Part shown: piece after piece, positions 7,386 through 15,354 of the stretch
How the letters are laid out: the number at the start of each line of letters is the position of its first letter
How positions within the stretch are numbered: the stretch's first letter is position 1
From: Pseudoalteromonas luteoviolacea
GTDB taxonomy: Bacteria; Pseudomonadota; Gammaproteobacteria; Enterobacterales; Alteromonadaceae
Assembly: GCF_021654285.1 (NCBI RefSeq)
Contig: NZ_JAKFZS010000038.1
Coordinates: forward strand, 1-46,395
Reading direction: 5' to 3'
Length of the DNA: 46,395 nucleotides
Position numbers and translations under genes: made by a program
Notes under the pieces: generated by a model
Seen by the model: the letters and a program-made list of their open reading frames with translations, nothing else
The model's database searches: none
Told to the model about the DNA's origin: nothing

Positions 7386-7838
7386 TTAACCAGCCTTTTT
7401 ATTTTGAATATCAGTTTGTTTATCAAGAAACGGCTCCAAGTCACGAAGTAAAATTTTTCCACAACTCTCAAAATTAACTTCTTTTCCTGTTTTAAACCAA
7501 CCTAAGTGGCAAATAAACAATAGACTTTCTTTTATTGTCTTAATGAATTGTGTTTCAAAATCTTTGTTATACGATTGGGTTATATTTTCATGTGTTACAT
7601 TCTGGTTAGATGTGGTCGCATTGGGGCGCTGCTCACCAGTGATTAACCAATGTGCGTGGTTTTCTGTTAACGGGTGTGAAAAAAACTTTTCAATTACTGA
7701 TAAAGTCGGCTCTCGCTCTCCCTTTTCGTACTTACGATAAGAGGCTGTAGGTATATCTAATATTTCAGAAAAACTGATTTGAGATTCTTCTAAAGAAACC
7801 CTTAGTTGTTTCAATCTTGTTGCAAAAGATGTTGACAT
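7386..7838 (-). CDS. XRE-family HTH regulator
   Basis: 150 aa from ATG 7838. An upstream in-frame TTG (7856) is possible but has no ribosome binding site, whereas GGATTGGG precedes the ATG. Residues ~4-62 form a Cro/C1-type HTH (FATRLKQLR ... ISFSEILDIPTASYRKYEKGEREPTLSVIEKF) followed by HAHWLITGEQRP, the HWLxTGE extension typical of phage-like XRE repressors in this order. The C-terminal half is not recognised. It is divergent from a second XRE gene at 8028 with a palindrome in between, an arrangement typical of a small regulatory switch. Confidence 0.82.
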   Translation of the reverse strand: MSTSFATRLKQLRVSLEESQISFSEILDIPTASYRKYEKGEREPTLSVIEKFFSHPLTENHAHWLITGEQRPNATTSNQNVTHENITQSYNKDFETQFIKTIKESLLFICHLGWFKTGKEVNFESCGKILLRDLEPFLDKQTDIQNKKAG

Positions 7839-7883
7839 ATAACCCAATCCGATCAATTATTTACTCAGTTGACCCAGATAGCG

Positions 7884-7896
7884 TACATTAAATGTA
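7884..7896. promoter_or_regulatory. palindrome TACATT-A-AATGTA, candidate operator
   Basis: A perfect 6+1+6 inverted repeat in the 189-bp region between the divergent XRE genes. GACCCA (7871-7876) and TGGGTC (7911-7916) flank it as a wider imperfect dyad. It is a good candidate binding site for one of the two regulators; no direct evidence. Confidence 0.45.
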
Positions 7897-8027
7897 ACTA
7901 GTTGTCTAATTGGGTCGGGGTTAATTTTAATCATTTTTTCTGACGTGTGGCTTAAATATAAGCTTTCATAAAGTCCTGTGTGTTTTGGCAATATGTCAGA
8001 GTAGTGATGTAATAATATGGATATGTT

Positions 8028-8330
8028 ATGAGTATAATCTCTAGAAATGAGCGCTCTCGTAGAGCCCAAACACAAGATGCAAAGCGCTATATTCAAATGA
8101 CGATACGTAGAATGCGTCAAGATATGAACTTAACTCAAGCGCAATTAGGTAAAAGCTTGGTTACTCCTGTTGATCAGGCGACCATATCTAACTGGGAATC
8201 TGGTAAAACTGAATTATCGGCTTCTCAGTTGTTAGATGTGATGATGTTGTTTGGCAAGCCTAATTTCTTAATGTTACTTGAGCAGTGTGATGTTCAGAGC
8301 AATACATTTGAAGACAAGAGAAGCGCGTAA
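8028..8330 (+). CDS. small XRE-family HTH protein (100 aa)
   Basis: The basic N-terminus (NERSRRAQTQDAKRY) is followed by a canonical HTH at residues ~25-78: IRRMRQDMNLTQAQLGK ... VDQATISNWESGKTELSASQLLDVMMLFG. The ISNWE.GK recognition-helix motif is clear. There is no effector domain. It is divergent from the other XRE gene and lies 218 nt before htpG on the same strand. It could be a Cro-like partner in a two-regulator switch or an antitoxin-like protein, but no toxin is adjacent. Confidence 0.8.
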   Translation: MSIISRNERSRRAQTQDAKRYIQMTIRRMRQDMNLTQAQLGKSLVTPVDQATISNWESGKTELSASQLLDVMMLFGKPNFLMLLEQCDVQSNTFEDKRSA

Positions 8331-8458
8331 CTCCCCCAGACTCTAGACTAATTTGTGTACTGTGCTTGTTTATAAAAAGGTGCAGTACCAATAAGCGAGT
8401 GTTTATCTCTAAGCTTTCATAAAGAAGAACACAATCTGAAAAAAATCTACTCTTCCCC

Positions 8459-8486
8459 CTTGAAATATAACGCCACAGCACAATAT
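8459..8486 (+). promoter_or_regulatory. sigma-32 heat-shock promoter for htpG
   Basis: CTTGAAA (8459-8465), a 13-nt spacer and CACAATAT (8479-8486). The -35 is perfect for RpoH; the -10 matches the CCCCATNT consensus partly. The predicted start near 8493 leaves a leader of about 55 nt before ATG 8549. Confidence 0.65.
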
Positions 8487-8548
8487 ATCTTTTCATATTA
8501 CGATTAACAGGTTAAAACCTGAGTACCCAATAGATTAGGATATAGTCG

Positions 8549-10465
8549 ATGTCTGATATTAAAAACAAAGAAAATCACCAGTTTGGAACAGATGTAGGTA
8601 AACTATTAAACCTTATGATCCACTCTTTATACTCTAATAAAGAGATATTCTTACGTGAGTTAGTGTCTAATGCCTCTGATGCGGCAGATAAGTTGCGTTA
8701 TTTGGCCCTGCAAAATGGTGATTTGTATGAAGGGGATGCTGAACTTAAAGTAAGAGTAAGTGCTGATAAAGATGCTAATACGGTTACCATTTCTGACAAT
8801 GGTATCGGGATGACTCGTGATGAAGTGATCAATTCTTTGGGCACAATTGCTAAGTCAGGCACCGCTGAGTTTTTCCAAAATTTAACAGGCGATCAGGCTA
8901 AAGATTCTCAGTTAATTGGTCAGTTTGGTGTTGGCTTTTACTCTGCGTTTATTGTTGCCGATGAGGTTACTGTCCGTACTCGCAAAGCTGGAGAGCAATC
9001 TGCGATTGAATGGCAATCTAAAGGTGAAGGTGAGTACAGCTTAGTCGAAATTGAAAAGGCAGAGCGTGGTACTGAAATTGTGTTACACCTTCGCGAAGAT
9101 GAAAATGAGTTCTTAGATGAATTCCGTTTGCGTTCAATCATTACTAAGTATTCAGACCATATTTCGATTCCTGTTGAAATGTTTAAAGCGCCAGTGCCTG
9201 AGTCAGAAGGCCCTGACGGTGAAAAGGTTGAAGCTCAACCTGGTGAGTGGGAAGCGATTAACAAAGCGACAGCGCTTTGGACGCGTGACAAATCAGAGGT
9301 ATCTGAAGACGAATACAAAGAATTTTACAAGCATGTTGGCCATGACTGGGAAGAGCCTTTAACCTGGGCTCACAACAAAGTAGAAGGAAAGACTGAGTAC
9401 ACAAGTTTACTTTATATCCCTAAGAAAGCGCCTTTTGATCTTTGGAATAGAGACCGTCAAACAGGTCTAAAACTGTATGTTCAGCGTGTCTTTATTATGG
9501 ATGATGCTGAGCAGTTTATGCCAAGCTATTTGCGATTTGTTAAAGGTCTGCTTGATTCTAACGATCTACCGCTTAACGTATCGCGTGAAATTCTTCAAGA
9601 TAATAAGATAACCCAAGCTATCCGTAAAGGCTGTACATCACGTGTGCTTAAAATGCTAGACAGAATGGGTAAGAACAAAGCTGAGGAATATCAGACTTTC
9701 TGGAATGAGTTTGGTCAGGTTATCAAAGAAGGCCCTGCTGAAGATGCAGCAAACAAAGAAGCTATCGCAAAATTACTTCGCTTTAGTTCAACACATACGG
9801 ATGAGAGCACTCAAAACGTATCTTTAGCGCAGTACATTGAACGTATGCAAGAAGGTCAAGATAAGATTTATTATGTTGTTGCAGATAGCTTTGCTACAGC
9901 TAAAAGCTCTCCACATCTTGAGATTTTCCGTAAGAAAGGCATTGAAGTTCTACTTATGTCAGACCGTGTTGATGAGTGGATGATGGGACACCTAACAGAG
10001 TTTGAAGGTAAGCAGTTCCAGTCTATTACTCGCGGTGATTTAGATTTAGGTAACCTAGAAGACGAAGAATCTAAAAAAGCGCAAGAAGAGAGCGAGAAAG
10101 AAGTCGCAGGTCTTGTTGAGCGTATCACCGCGTCATTAGGTGATAAGGTAAAAGAAGTTCGATTTACGCATCGCCTGACAGATTCACCAGCGTGTGTGGT
10201 TGTTGATGATCATGATATGAGTTCTCAGATGCAAAAGTTGATGGAATCAATTGGTCAATCTGCTCCAGAGAGTAAGCCTATCTTCGAGCTTAACCCAGAG
10301 CATCAATTGGTTAAGCATTTAAATGATGAGCAAGATGAAGATAAATTTGCGCAGTGGTCTGAAGTACTTCTTGACCAAGCATTGCTTGCAGAGCGTGGTA
10401 GCCTAAAAGATCCGGTTGGGTTTGTAACGCGCTTGAACAAATTAATGCTAGATCTTAGTAAATAG
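8549..10465 (+). CDS. htpG: molecular chaperone HtpG (bacterial Hsp90)
   Basis: 638 aa, close to E. coli HtpG. This is the ATP-driven dimeric chaperone of the cytoplasm. The N-terminal GHKL ATPase shows IFLRELVSNASDAADKLR (~30-47), DNGIGM (~88-93) and GQFGVGFYSAF (~126-136). The middle domain contains the catalytic-loop region LPLNVSREILQ, and the C-terminal dimerisation domain ends LNKLMLDLSK. AGGA precedes the ATG. The sigma-32-type promoter upstream agrees with heat-shock control. A long bidirectional terminator separates it from tpx. Confidence 0.98.
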   Translation: MSDIKNKENHQFGTDVGKLLNLMIHSLYSNKEIFLRELVSNASDAADKLRYLALQNGDLYEGDAELKVRVSADKDANTVTISDNGIGMTRDEVINSLGTIAKSGTAEFFQNLTGDQAKDSQLIGQFGVGFYSAFIVADEVTVRTRKAGEQSAIEWQSKGEGEYSLVEIEKAERGTEIVLHLREDENEFLDEFRLRSIITKYSDHISIPVEMFKAPVPESEGPDGEKVEAQPGEWEAINKATALWTRDKSEVSEDEYKEFYKHVGHDWEEPLTWAHNKVEGKTEYTSLLYIPKKAPFDLWNRDRQTGLKLYVQRVFIMDDAEQFMPSYLRFVKGLLDSNDLPLNVSREILQDNKITQAIRKGCTSRVLKMLDRMGKNKAEEYQTFWNEFGQVIKEGPAEDAANKEAIAKLLRFSSTHTDESTQNVSLAQYIERMQEGQDKIYYVVADSFATAKSSPHLEIFRKKGIEVLLMSDRVDEWMMGHLTEFEGKQFQSITRGDLDLGNLEDEESKKAQEESEKEVAGLVERITASLGDKVKEVRFTHRLTDSPACVVVDDHDMSSQMQKLMESIGQSAPESKPIFELNPEHQLVKHLNDEQDEDKFAQWSEVLLDQALLAERGSLKDPVGFVTRLNKLMLDLSK

Positions 10466-10546
10466 CAGACAAAGAGATAATTGTTTAAAGCAGATTTTAG
10501 TTGAAAGAGTGCTTTTTCATTACAGGGGCTAGTTAGCCCCATCGAT

Positions 10547-10586
10547 CTAAATAAAAGAGCCAGCATTTGCTGGCTCTTTTATTTAG
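10547..10586. terminator. bidirectional terminator between htpG and tpx
   Basis: A perfect 19-bp stem with a 2-nt loop: 10547-10565 pairs with 10568-10586. It has a GAGCCAGCA core and A/T-rich outer arms that give a U tract in both directions. A second small hairpin GGGGCT-AGTT-AGCCCC (10525-10540) lies just before it. It serves htpG (+) and tpx (-), which are convergent. Confidence 0.92.
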
Positions 10587-10603
10587 TATTGAAAACGCTT
10601 GAA

Positions 10604-11191
10604 CTAAAGTGTTTTCAAGGTGTCTATCACTTCTTGATAATTTGGTTCAGAAGCTAAATTACTTATTAGTTGCTTGTATTTTACTTTGTGATCTTTATCT
10701 AGGATAAATACGGCTCTGCTTAATAAGCCCATATCTTTAATCAATAAACCATATTGCTCCCCGAAATTGCGCCACACCGCATCAGAAAGTGTTTGGACTT
10801 TATCGACATTTTCTTGTTTACAAAATCGTTTTTGAGCAAAAGGCAAATCGGTACTTATTGTTAGCATTGCAATATTCGGATAGTTACTTGCAACTTTTTC
10901 ATTAAAGTACTTAGTTTGCAAACTACAAATGCCGGTATCTAAGCTTGGTACTACACTGATTAAAACAGCTTGCCCTTCAAATTGAGAAAGCGTAACAGGC
11001 GTAAAATCAGCATTGACGACTTTAAAATTAGGCGCTTGATCACCTGTTGCTACACCTGAACCAAGTAGGGTTACAGGTTTGCCGCCAGCTGTGACTTTTC
11101 CTTTATCAAGTTGGTTCTCACCAAGGGATGCACTGGCAGAAAAGCAGCTCAGTGCGAATATGGTTGTAGTAATAAAGGGGACTTTACGCAT
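10604..11191 (-). CDS. tpx: thiol peroxidase with predicted signal peptide
   Basis: 195 aa from ATG 11191, chosen for AAAGGAAT upstream (an upstream in-frame start at 11224 lacks one). Tpx is an atypical 2-Cys peroxiredoxin. The peroxidatic Cys is C89 in SLDTGIC, and the resolving Cys is C124 in KRFCKQ, a spacing of 35 that fits E. coli Cys61-Cys95. Residues 1-21 form a Sec-type signal peptide (RK, hydrophobic core, SASA), so the enzyme probably works in the periplasm, unlike most Tpx proteins that lack a signal. C16 in ALSC is a poor lipobox. The reductant in the periplasm is not evident. It has its own transcript, convergent with htpG. Confidence 0.93.
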   Translation of the reverse strand: MRKVPFITTTIFALSCFSASASLGENQLDKGKVTAGGKPVTLLGSGVATGDQAPNFKVVNADFTPVTLSQFEGQAVLISVVPSLDTGICSLQTKYFNEKVASNYPNIAMLTISTDLPFAQKRFCKQENVDKVQTLSDAVWRNFGEQYGLLIKDMGLLSRAVFILDKDHKVKYKQLISNLASEPNYQEVIDTLKTL

Positions 11192-11379
11192 AACGTATTC
11201 CTTTTTAAATTTTTCGCAATTCACGACAGTGTATTATACTGATTTTATATAACCAAGCTTTGGTAGTAATTTGGATTGTAAATTAATCATGCATTGATTA
11301 ACATATTTAATCTGAATACTGCTGTTTGATAACTATAATTAGAATTTTGGGTAGTGCACCCAATAGATAGAGAGCTTTT

Positions 11380-12384
11380 ATGTCTACACCCGTCCTAATC
11401 TGTGATGATTCAAAACTTGCAAGAAGGCAGCTCGCGCGTTCTTTACCTGACGATTGGGACATCAAAGTAGAGTTTGCAGAACATGGATTGGATTGTATTG
11501 AAAAAATTAAACAAATCTCGCCTGAAATATTATTTTTAGACCTTAATATGCCACATATGGACGGGTATGAAGTACTGCAAGCAATTCAAGAGCAAGACTT
11601 AAATGTACTGACTGTCGTGGTATCAGGAGATATTCAGCCTAACGCCCATCAGCGAGTCATGGAACTCGGTGCCATAGACTTTATTAGAAAGCCTTGTGAT
11701 GCTAAAAAGTTGGAAGAAATAATCACACAGCATGGTATTAAAGATAAGGCGATCCGAGAAAGTTTAGTGCATAAACTGGGTGAGCAAGTTGAGCCTGAAT
11801 TACGTGACATTTACCAAGAAATAGCGAATGTTGCGATGGGGCAGGCCGGTGATTTACTTGCAAGGTTACTCAATGTGTTCGTGGAACTGCCAATACCTAA
11901 TGTAAACGTTCTCGAGGTCAATGAACTGCACATGGCACTGCAAGCCATAGATGCAAATGCCTCTACATCTGGCGTTTGCCAAGGGTTTATTGGCGGCGGG
12001 GTTTCAGGAGAGGCACTGCTGCTGTTAAATGACTCTAGTTTCAAAGAAATTGCATCTTTGATGAAGTATGACGGGGAGTTAAACCAGAAGGTTGAGCTGG
12101 AATTACTAATGGACATTAGTAATATCTTGATCGGTGCAATTCTAACTGGGTTATCTAAGCAATTAGACATGCCTTTTAGTCAAGGGCACCCCGTTGTTCT
12201 TGGTCAGCACTGTGAAGTATCTGAGTTGGTTAAGGCCAACAAATCAAGGTGGCAGAGGACATTGGCAATAGAAATTAGCTACGGAATTGAACACCATAAT
12301 ATTAACTGCGATTTGATGTTGCTGTTCACAGAAGACTCTCTGAAGACGTTGAGATACAAAGTCGCATACTTATTAGAAGATTAG
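11380..12384 (+). CDS. response regulator with CheC-type phosphatase domain
   Basis: 334 aa. Residues 1-125 are a receiver domain with acidic pair D9-D10, phosphoacceptor D54 (LFLDLNMPHMDG) and the conserved Lys in FIRKPC. Residues ~140-334 look like CheC/CheX/FliY: a first active-site-like motif E147-x2-N150 (EIANVAMGQAGDLLARLL) and a second related helix D245-x2-N248 (DISNILIGAILTGLS). CheC-family proteins dephosphorylate CheY-P. Fused to a receiver, the domain may act on another phosphorylated receiver or on its own. The next gene, a diguanylate cyclase, starts 4 nt after the stop, so the pair is one operon and may link phospho-signalling to c-di-GMP. Confidence 0.88.
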   Translation: MSTPVLICDDSKLARRQLARSLPDDWDIKVEFAEHGLDCIEKIKQISPEILFLDLNMPHMDGYEVLQAIQEQDLNVLTVVVSGDIQPNAHQRVMELGAIDFIRKPCDAKKLEEIITQHGIKDKAIRESLVHKLGEQVEPELRDIYQEIANVAMGQAGDLLARLLNVFVELPIPNVNVLEVNELHMALQAIDANASTSGVCQGFIGGGVSGEALLLLNDSSFKEIASLMKYDGELNQKVELELLMDISNILIGAILTGLSKQLDMPFSQGHPVVLGQHCEVSELVKANKSRWQRTLAIEISYGIEHHNINCDLMLLFTEDSLKTLRYKVAYLLED

Positions 12385-12388
12385 AATT

Positions 12389-13360
12389 ATGCCTGCATCT
12401 GATTTTGATATGAATGAAATCCATTGGTTAATGGATATGTTTAACACGGTAGATGTTGGGTTAGTTGTTTTAGACAGAGACTATCGCGTGTGTGTTTGGA
12501 ACGGCTTTATGGAAAATCACTCTGGTCTATTGCCCAGTGCAGTAAAAGACAAAGATGTTTTTGATTTATTTCCCAGCATTGATGAGTCCTGGTTTCGTGG
12601 AAAAGCCGAGCCTGTTTTTGTGCTGAAAAACCGCTCATTTACTATTTGGGAGCAGCAACCTTATATCTTCAAGTTTAAAAATTATCGGCCAATAACAGGC
12701 AAGGCCGAGTATATGTACCAAAACGCAACATTTATCCCTCTTACCACTTTGACAGGGGAAGTGGGACATATCTGTGTGATTCTGTATGATGTTACTGACG
12801 AAGCGATGAATAAGCTTGAGTTAGAAAAAGCCAATAAAACATTAGAAGAAATGAGTCGTACAGATGCTTTGACGAAGTTATCCAATCGAGGATATTGGGA
12901 AGAATGCTCAAGAACTGAATTCAAGCGATTAAAGCGTAATCATGGTACAAGTTGCCTGCTTATGTTTGATATCGACTTCTTTAAAAAAATTAACGATGTA
13001 TACGGTCACAGTGGCGGTGATGAGGCGATACGGCATATTTCTGATCTGTTGAAAAAGACATTACGTGAAACCGATGTTGCTGGTAGGTATGGTGGCGAAG
13101 AATTCGCGGTGACTCTTGTCGATACTGACGCTGATGGCGCATTGATTTTTGCAGAGCGACTTCGTAGCATGATAGAAAACTCTGTTATTTACTATGATAG
13201 TAAAGAAATTAAGTTGACCGTGAGCTTGGGTATTGCTTGTTATCATGATGCGTTTGAAAAGCATGAACAATGGATTGAAGCAACGGATACTGCACTGTAC
13301 CAGTCAAAGGAGACAGGCAGAAATAAAGTTACTGTGTATGACCCCAGCATGTCACAGTAG
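12389..13360 (+). CDS. PAS-GGDEF diguanylate cyclase
   Basis: 323 aa, no membrane segment. A PAS-like sensor at ~12-140 (VDVGLVVLDRDYRVCVWNGFMENHSG) is followed by a short coiled coil (~145-160) and the GGDEF domain (~160-320). The active site is GGEEF at residues 235-239, so catalysis of c-di-GMP from two GTP is expected. The inhibitory I-site RETD is present five residues before it. Mg-binding DIDFFKKINDVYGHSGGDEA is intact. It is coupled to the receiver-CheC gene upstream, which suggests that the first protein or its phosphorylation state controls the cyclase. Confidence 0.93.
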   Translation: MPASDFDMNEIHWLMDMFNTVDVGLVVLDRDYRVCVWNGFMENHSGLLPSAVKDKDVFDLFPSIDESWFRGKAEPVFVLKNRSFTIWEQQPYIFKFKNYRPITGKAEYMYQNATFIPLTTLTGEVGHICVILYDVTDEAMNKLELEKANKTLEEMSRTDALTKLSNRGYWEECSRTEFKRLKRNHGTSCLLMFDIDFFKKINDVYGHSGGDEAIRHISDLLKKTLRETDVAGRYGGEEFAVTLVDTDADGALIFAERLRSMIENSVIYYDSKEIKLTVSLGIACYHDAFEKHEQWIEATDTALYQSKETGRNKVTVYDPSMSQ

Positions 13361-13827
13361 TTAATTATTTTAAGCATCATATCACAGTTAATATTTAACG
13401 AGGTTACGTCGTAGTTTTTATTTTTAAAGAACTACGACGGTCGAAAAGTTACTTACATTCAATGTTATGATACCAGTTCTTCCCTACTTTAGCTTTATGG
13501 TGACGAGGTAGAAATCACAATGCTAGACTAGTGGAACCGCACTTGAATTATCAACACAAAGCGTGTTTTCCCTATAGGTGTGCGCTATGAAGAATGTTAT
13601 TTATTGATTGCTGTGAATGTTTGTTATTTTGGCGTATAAGCAAGCTATTTTCTAATTTTTAATGTCTATAAAAGTTTTTAAGTTCAATGCTGCTTTTTGA
13701 AGTGCTAGGCATGGTCACTTGAATGACATCAAATGAACCATTGATTAAAAAGTGTGGTAGCAGGTTACTAAAAGTAGACTTACAATACAGTTGTATCAAA
13801 GTATATGTATTGTAAGTCCGTTTTGAT
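13361..13827. other. 467-nt gap between convergent genes, no gene seen
   Basis: No open reading frame with a credible start was found. It contains a 10-bp inverted repeat CGTCGTAGTT / AACTACGACG (13407-13416 and 13430-13439, 13-nt loop) without a T run, and the larger hairpin listed separately at 13777. Confidence 0.6.
13777..13818 (-). terminator. 13-bp hairpin after spoVR, candidate terminator
   Basis: GACTTACAATACA (13777-13789) pairs perfectly with 13806-13818 around a 16-nt loop. It lies 10 nt past the spoVR stop. The following T tract is weak in both directions (TACTTTTA on the minus strand, CGTTTTGATTT on plus), so efficiency is uncertain. Confidence 0.55.
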
Positions 13828-15336
13828 TTAATCGCTGTCAGTGCTTGCTGGCGGGCATTGACCTAGTGTATTTATACTTCCATCATCTTCTACTTGTTCA
13901 AGCCTTACCTCAAAGCCCCAGAGCCTGTATAAATGCTTGAGTACTTCTATCTTCGATTCTGCTAGTGGAATTTTATCTTGAGGCACATATCTTAAAGTTA
14001 AAGATCTATCGCCGCGTACATCTACTTTGTACACTTGGATATTCGGCTCGTTATTACTGAGGTTATAATGCGCAGATAGACTATTTCTTACTTTCTGGTA
14101 GCCAGCTTCATCATGGATAGCCTTCACCTCTAAGTGAGGAGATGACTCTTTGTCCAATATTGTAAATAACTTAAAGTCACGAATGATTTTTGGCGATAAA
14201 AACTGACTAACAAAACTTTCGTCTTTAAAGTTTTCCATCGCGAAATGAAGTGTATCTAACCAGTCTTTACCTGCGAATTCAGGAAACCACTCTTTGTCTT
14301 CTGCAGTTGGGTTTTCGCAAATACGCCGGATATCAACCATCATATTGAATCCAAGTGCATAGGGGTTTATGCCCGAATAAAACTTACTATTATAGGGCGG
14401 TTGGTAAACCACATTGGTATGACTTTGCAAAAATTCCAACATAAACGCATCACTTAACTTACCCTCATCATATAAATGATTAAGGATGGTGTAATGCCAA
14501 AAAGTAGCCCAGCCTTCATTCATGACTTGCGTTTGTCTTTGTGGGTAAAAGTATTGAGAGATCTTTCTTACGATCCGAATGATCTCTCGCTGCCAAGATT
14601 CCAGTAACGGTGCATTTTTCTCTATGAAGTACAGTATATTTTCTTGAGGCTCAGAAGGGAATTGAGGTAAATCTTCAGTGTTTTCTTGCTTACTTTGTGG
14701 AATTGTTTTCCAAAGCTCATTAACCTGAGATTGCAAATAATCTTCACGCTCTTTTTGCCGCTTCTGTTCTTCAAACAAAGAAATTTGCTGTGGGCGTTTG
14801 TACCTATCAACACCATAATTCATTAATGCGTGACATGAGTCTAGTAAGTTCTCGACTTCCTCTATGCCATACTTTTGCTCACACTCTGCGACATAGTTTT
14901 TGGCGAATACTAGGTAGTCGATTATCGAAGAGGCATCAGTCCATGTTTTAAATAGATAGTTGCCTTTGAAAAAAGAATTGTGTCCATAGCAAGCATGCGC
15001 CATCACCAATGCTTGCATTGGCATAGTGTTTTCTTCCATCAAATATGCAATACAGGGATCAGAATTAATGACAATTTCATACGCAAGTCCCATTTGACCA
15101 CGCTTGTAATTTTGCTCAGTTTGAATAAACTTTTTGCCATAAGACCAATGTGCGTAACCGATCGGCATACCTACACTTGAGTAGGCATCCATCATCTGCT
15201 CAGCGGTGATTACTTCGATTTGATTAGGGTAGGTATCAAGTCGATAGTGCTCGGCAACACGAGCAATCTCGGCTTGATATACCTCTAATCTTTCAAAAGT
15301 CCAGTCTGGACCATCATTCAAAGGGTTATAGGTCAT
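13828..15336 (-). CDS. SpoVR family protein (YcgB-like)
   Basis: 502 aa, third gene of the prkA-yeaH-spoVR operon, with a strong GGAGGGG before ATG and 18 nt after yeaH. The N-terminal half is typical SpoVR (W.FE.LE.Y...I...A..Y.LD.YPNQIEVI..EQM.DAY...GMP..Y.HWSYGK.F); the conserved MAHACYGHNSFFKGN and a NEGWATFWH stretch contain His/Glu that may bind metal. Family members are needed for spore cortex in Bacillus and form part of a nitrogen- and stress-responsive kinase module in enterobacteria. The biochemical role is unknown. Confidence 0.95.
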   Translation of the reverse strand: MTYNPLNDGPDWTFERLEVYQAEIARVAEHYRLDTYPNQIEVITAEQMMDAYSSVGMPIGYAHWSYGKKFIQTEQNYKRGQMGLAYEIVINSDPCIAYLMEENTMPMQALVMAHACYGHNSFFKGNYLFKTWTDASSIIDYLVFAKNYVAECEQKYGIEEVENLLDSCHALMNYGVDRYKRPQQISLFEEQKRQKEREDYLQSQVNELWKTIPQSKQENTEDLPQFPSEPQENILYFIEKNAPLLESWQREIIRIVRKISQYFYPQRQTQVMNEGWATFWHYTILNHLYDEGKLSDAFMLEFLQSHTNVVYQPPYNSKFYSGINPYALGFNMMVDIRRICENPTAEDKEWFPEFAGKDWLDTLHFAMENFKDESFVSQFLSPKIIRDFKLFTILDKESSPHLEVKAIHDEAGYQKVRNSLSAHYNLSNNEPNIQVYKVDVRGDRSLTLRYVPQDKIPLAESKIEVLKHLYRLWGFEVRLEQVEDDGSINTLGQCPPASTDSD

Positions 15337-15354
15337 TAGCGCTTCCCCTCCTGT

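Noticed and set aside
7839..7856. TTG start at 7856 for the XRE gene
   Set aside because: No ribosome binding site before it; ATG 7838 gives the conserved MSTSFATRLKQLR start.
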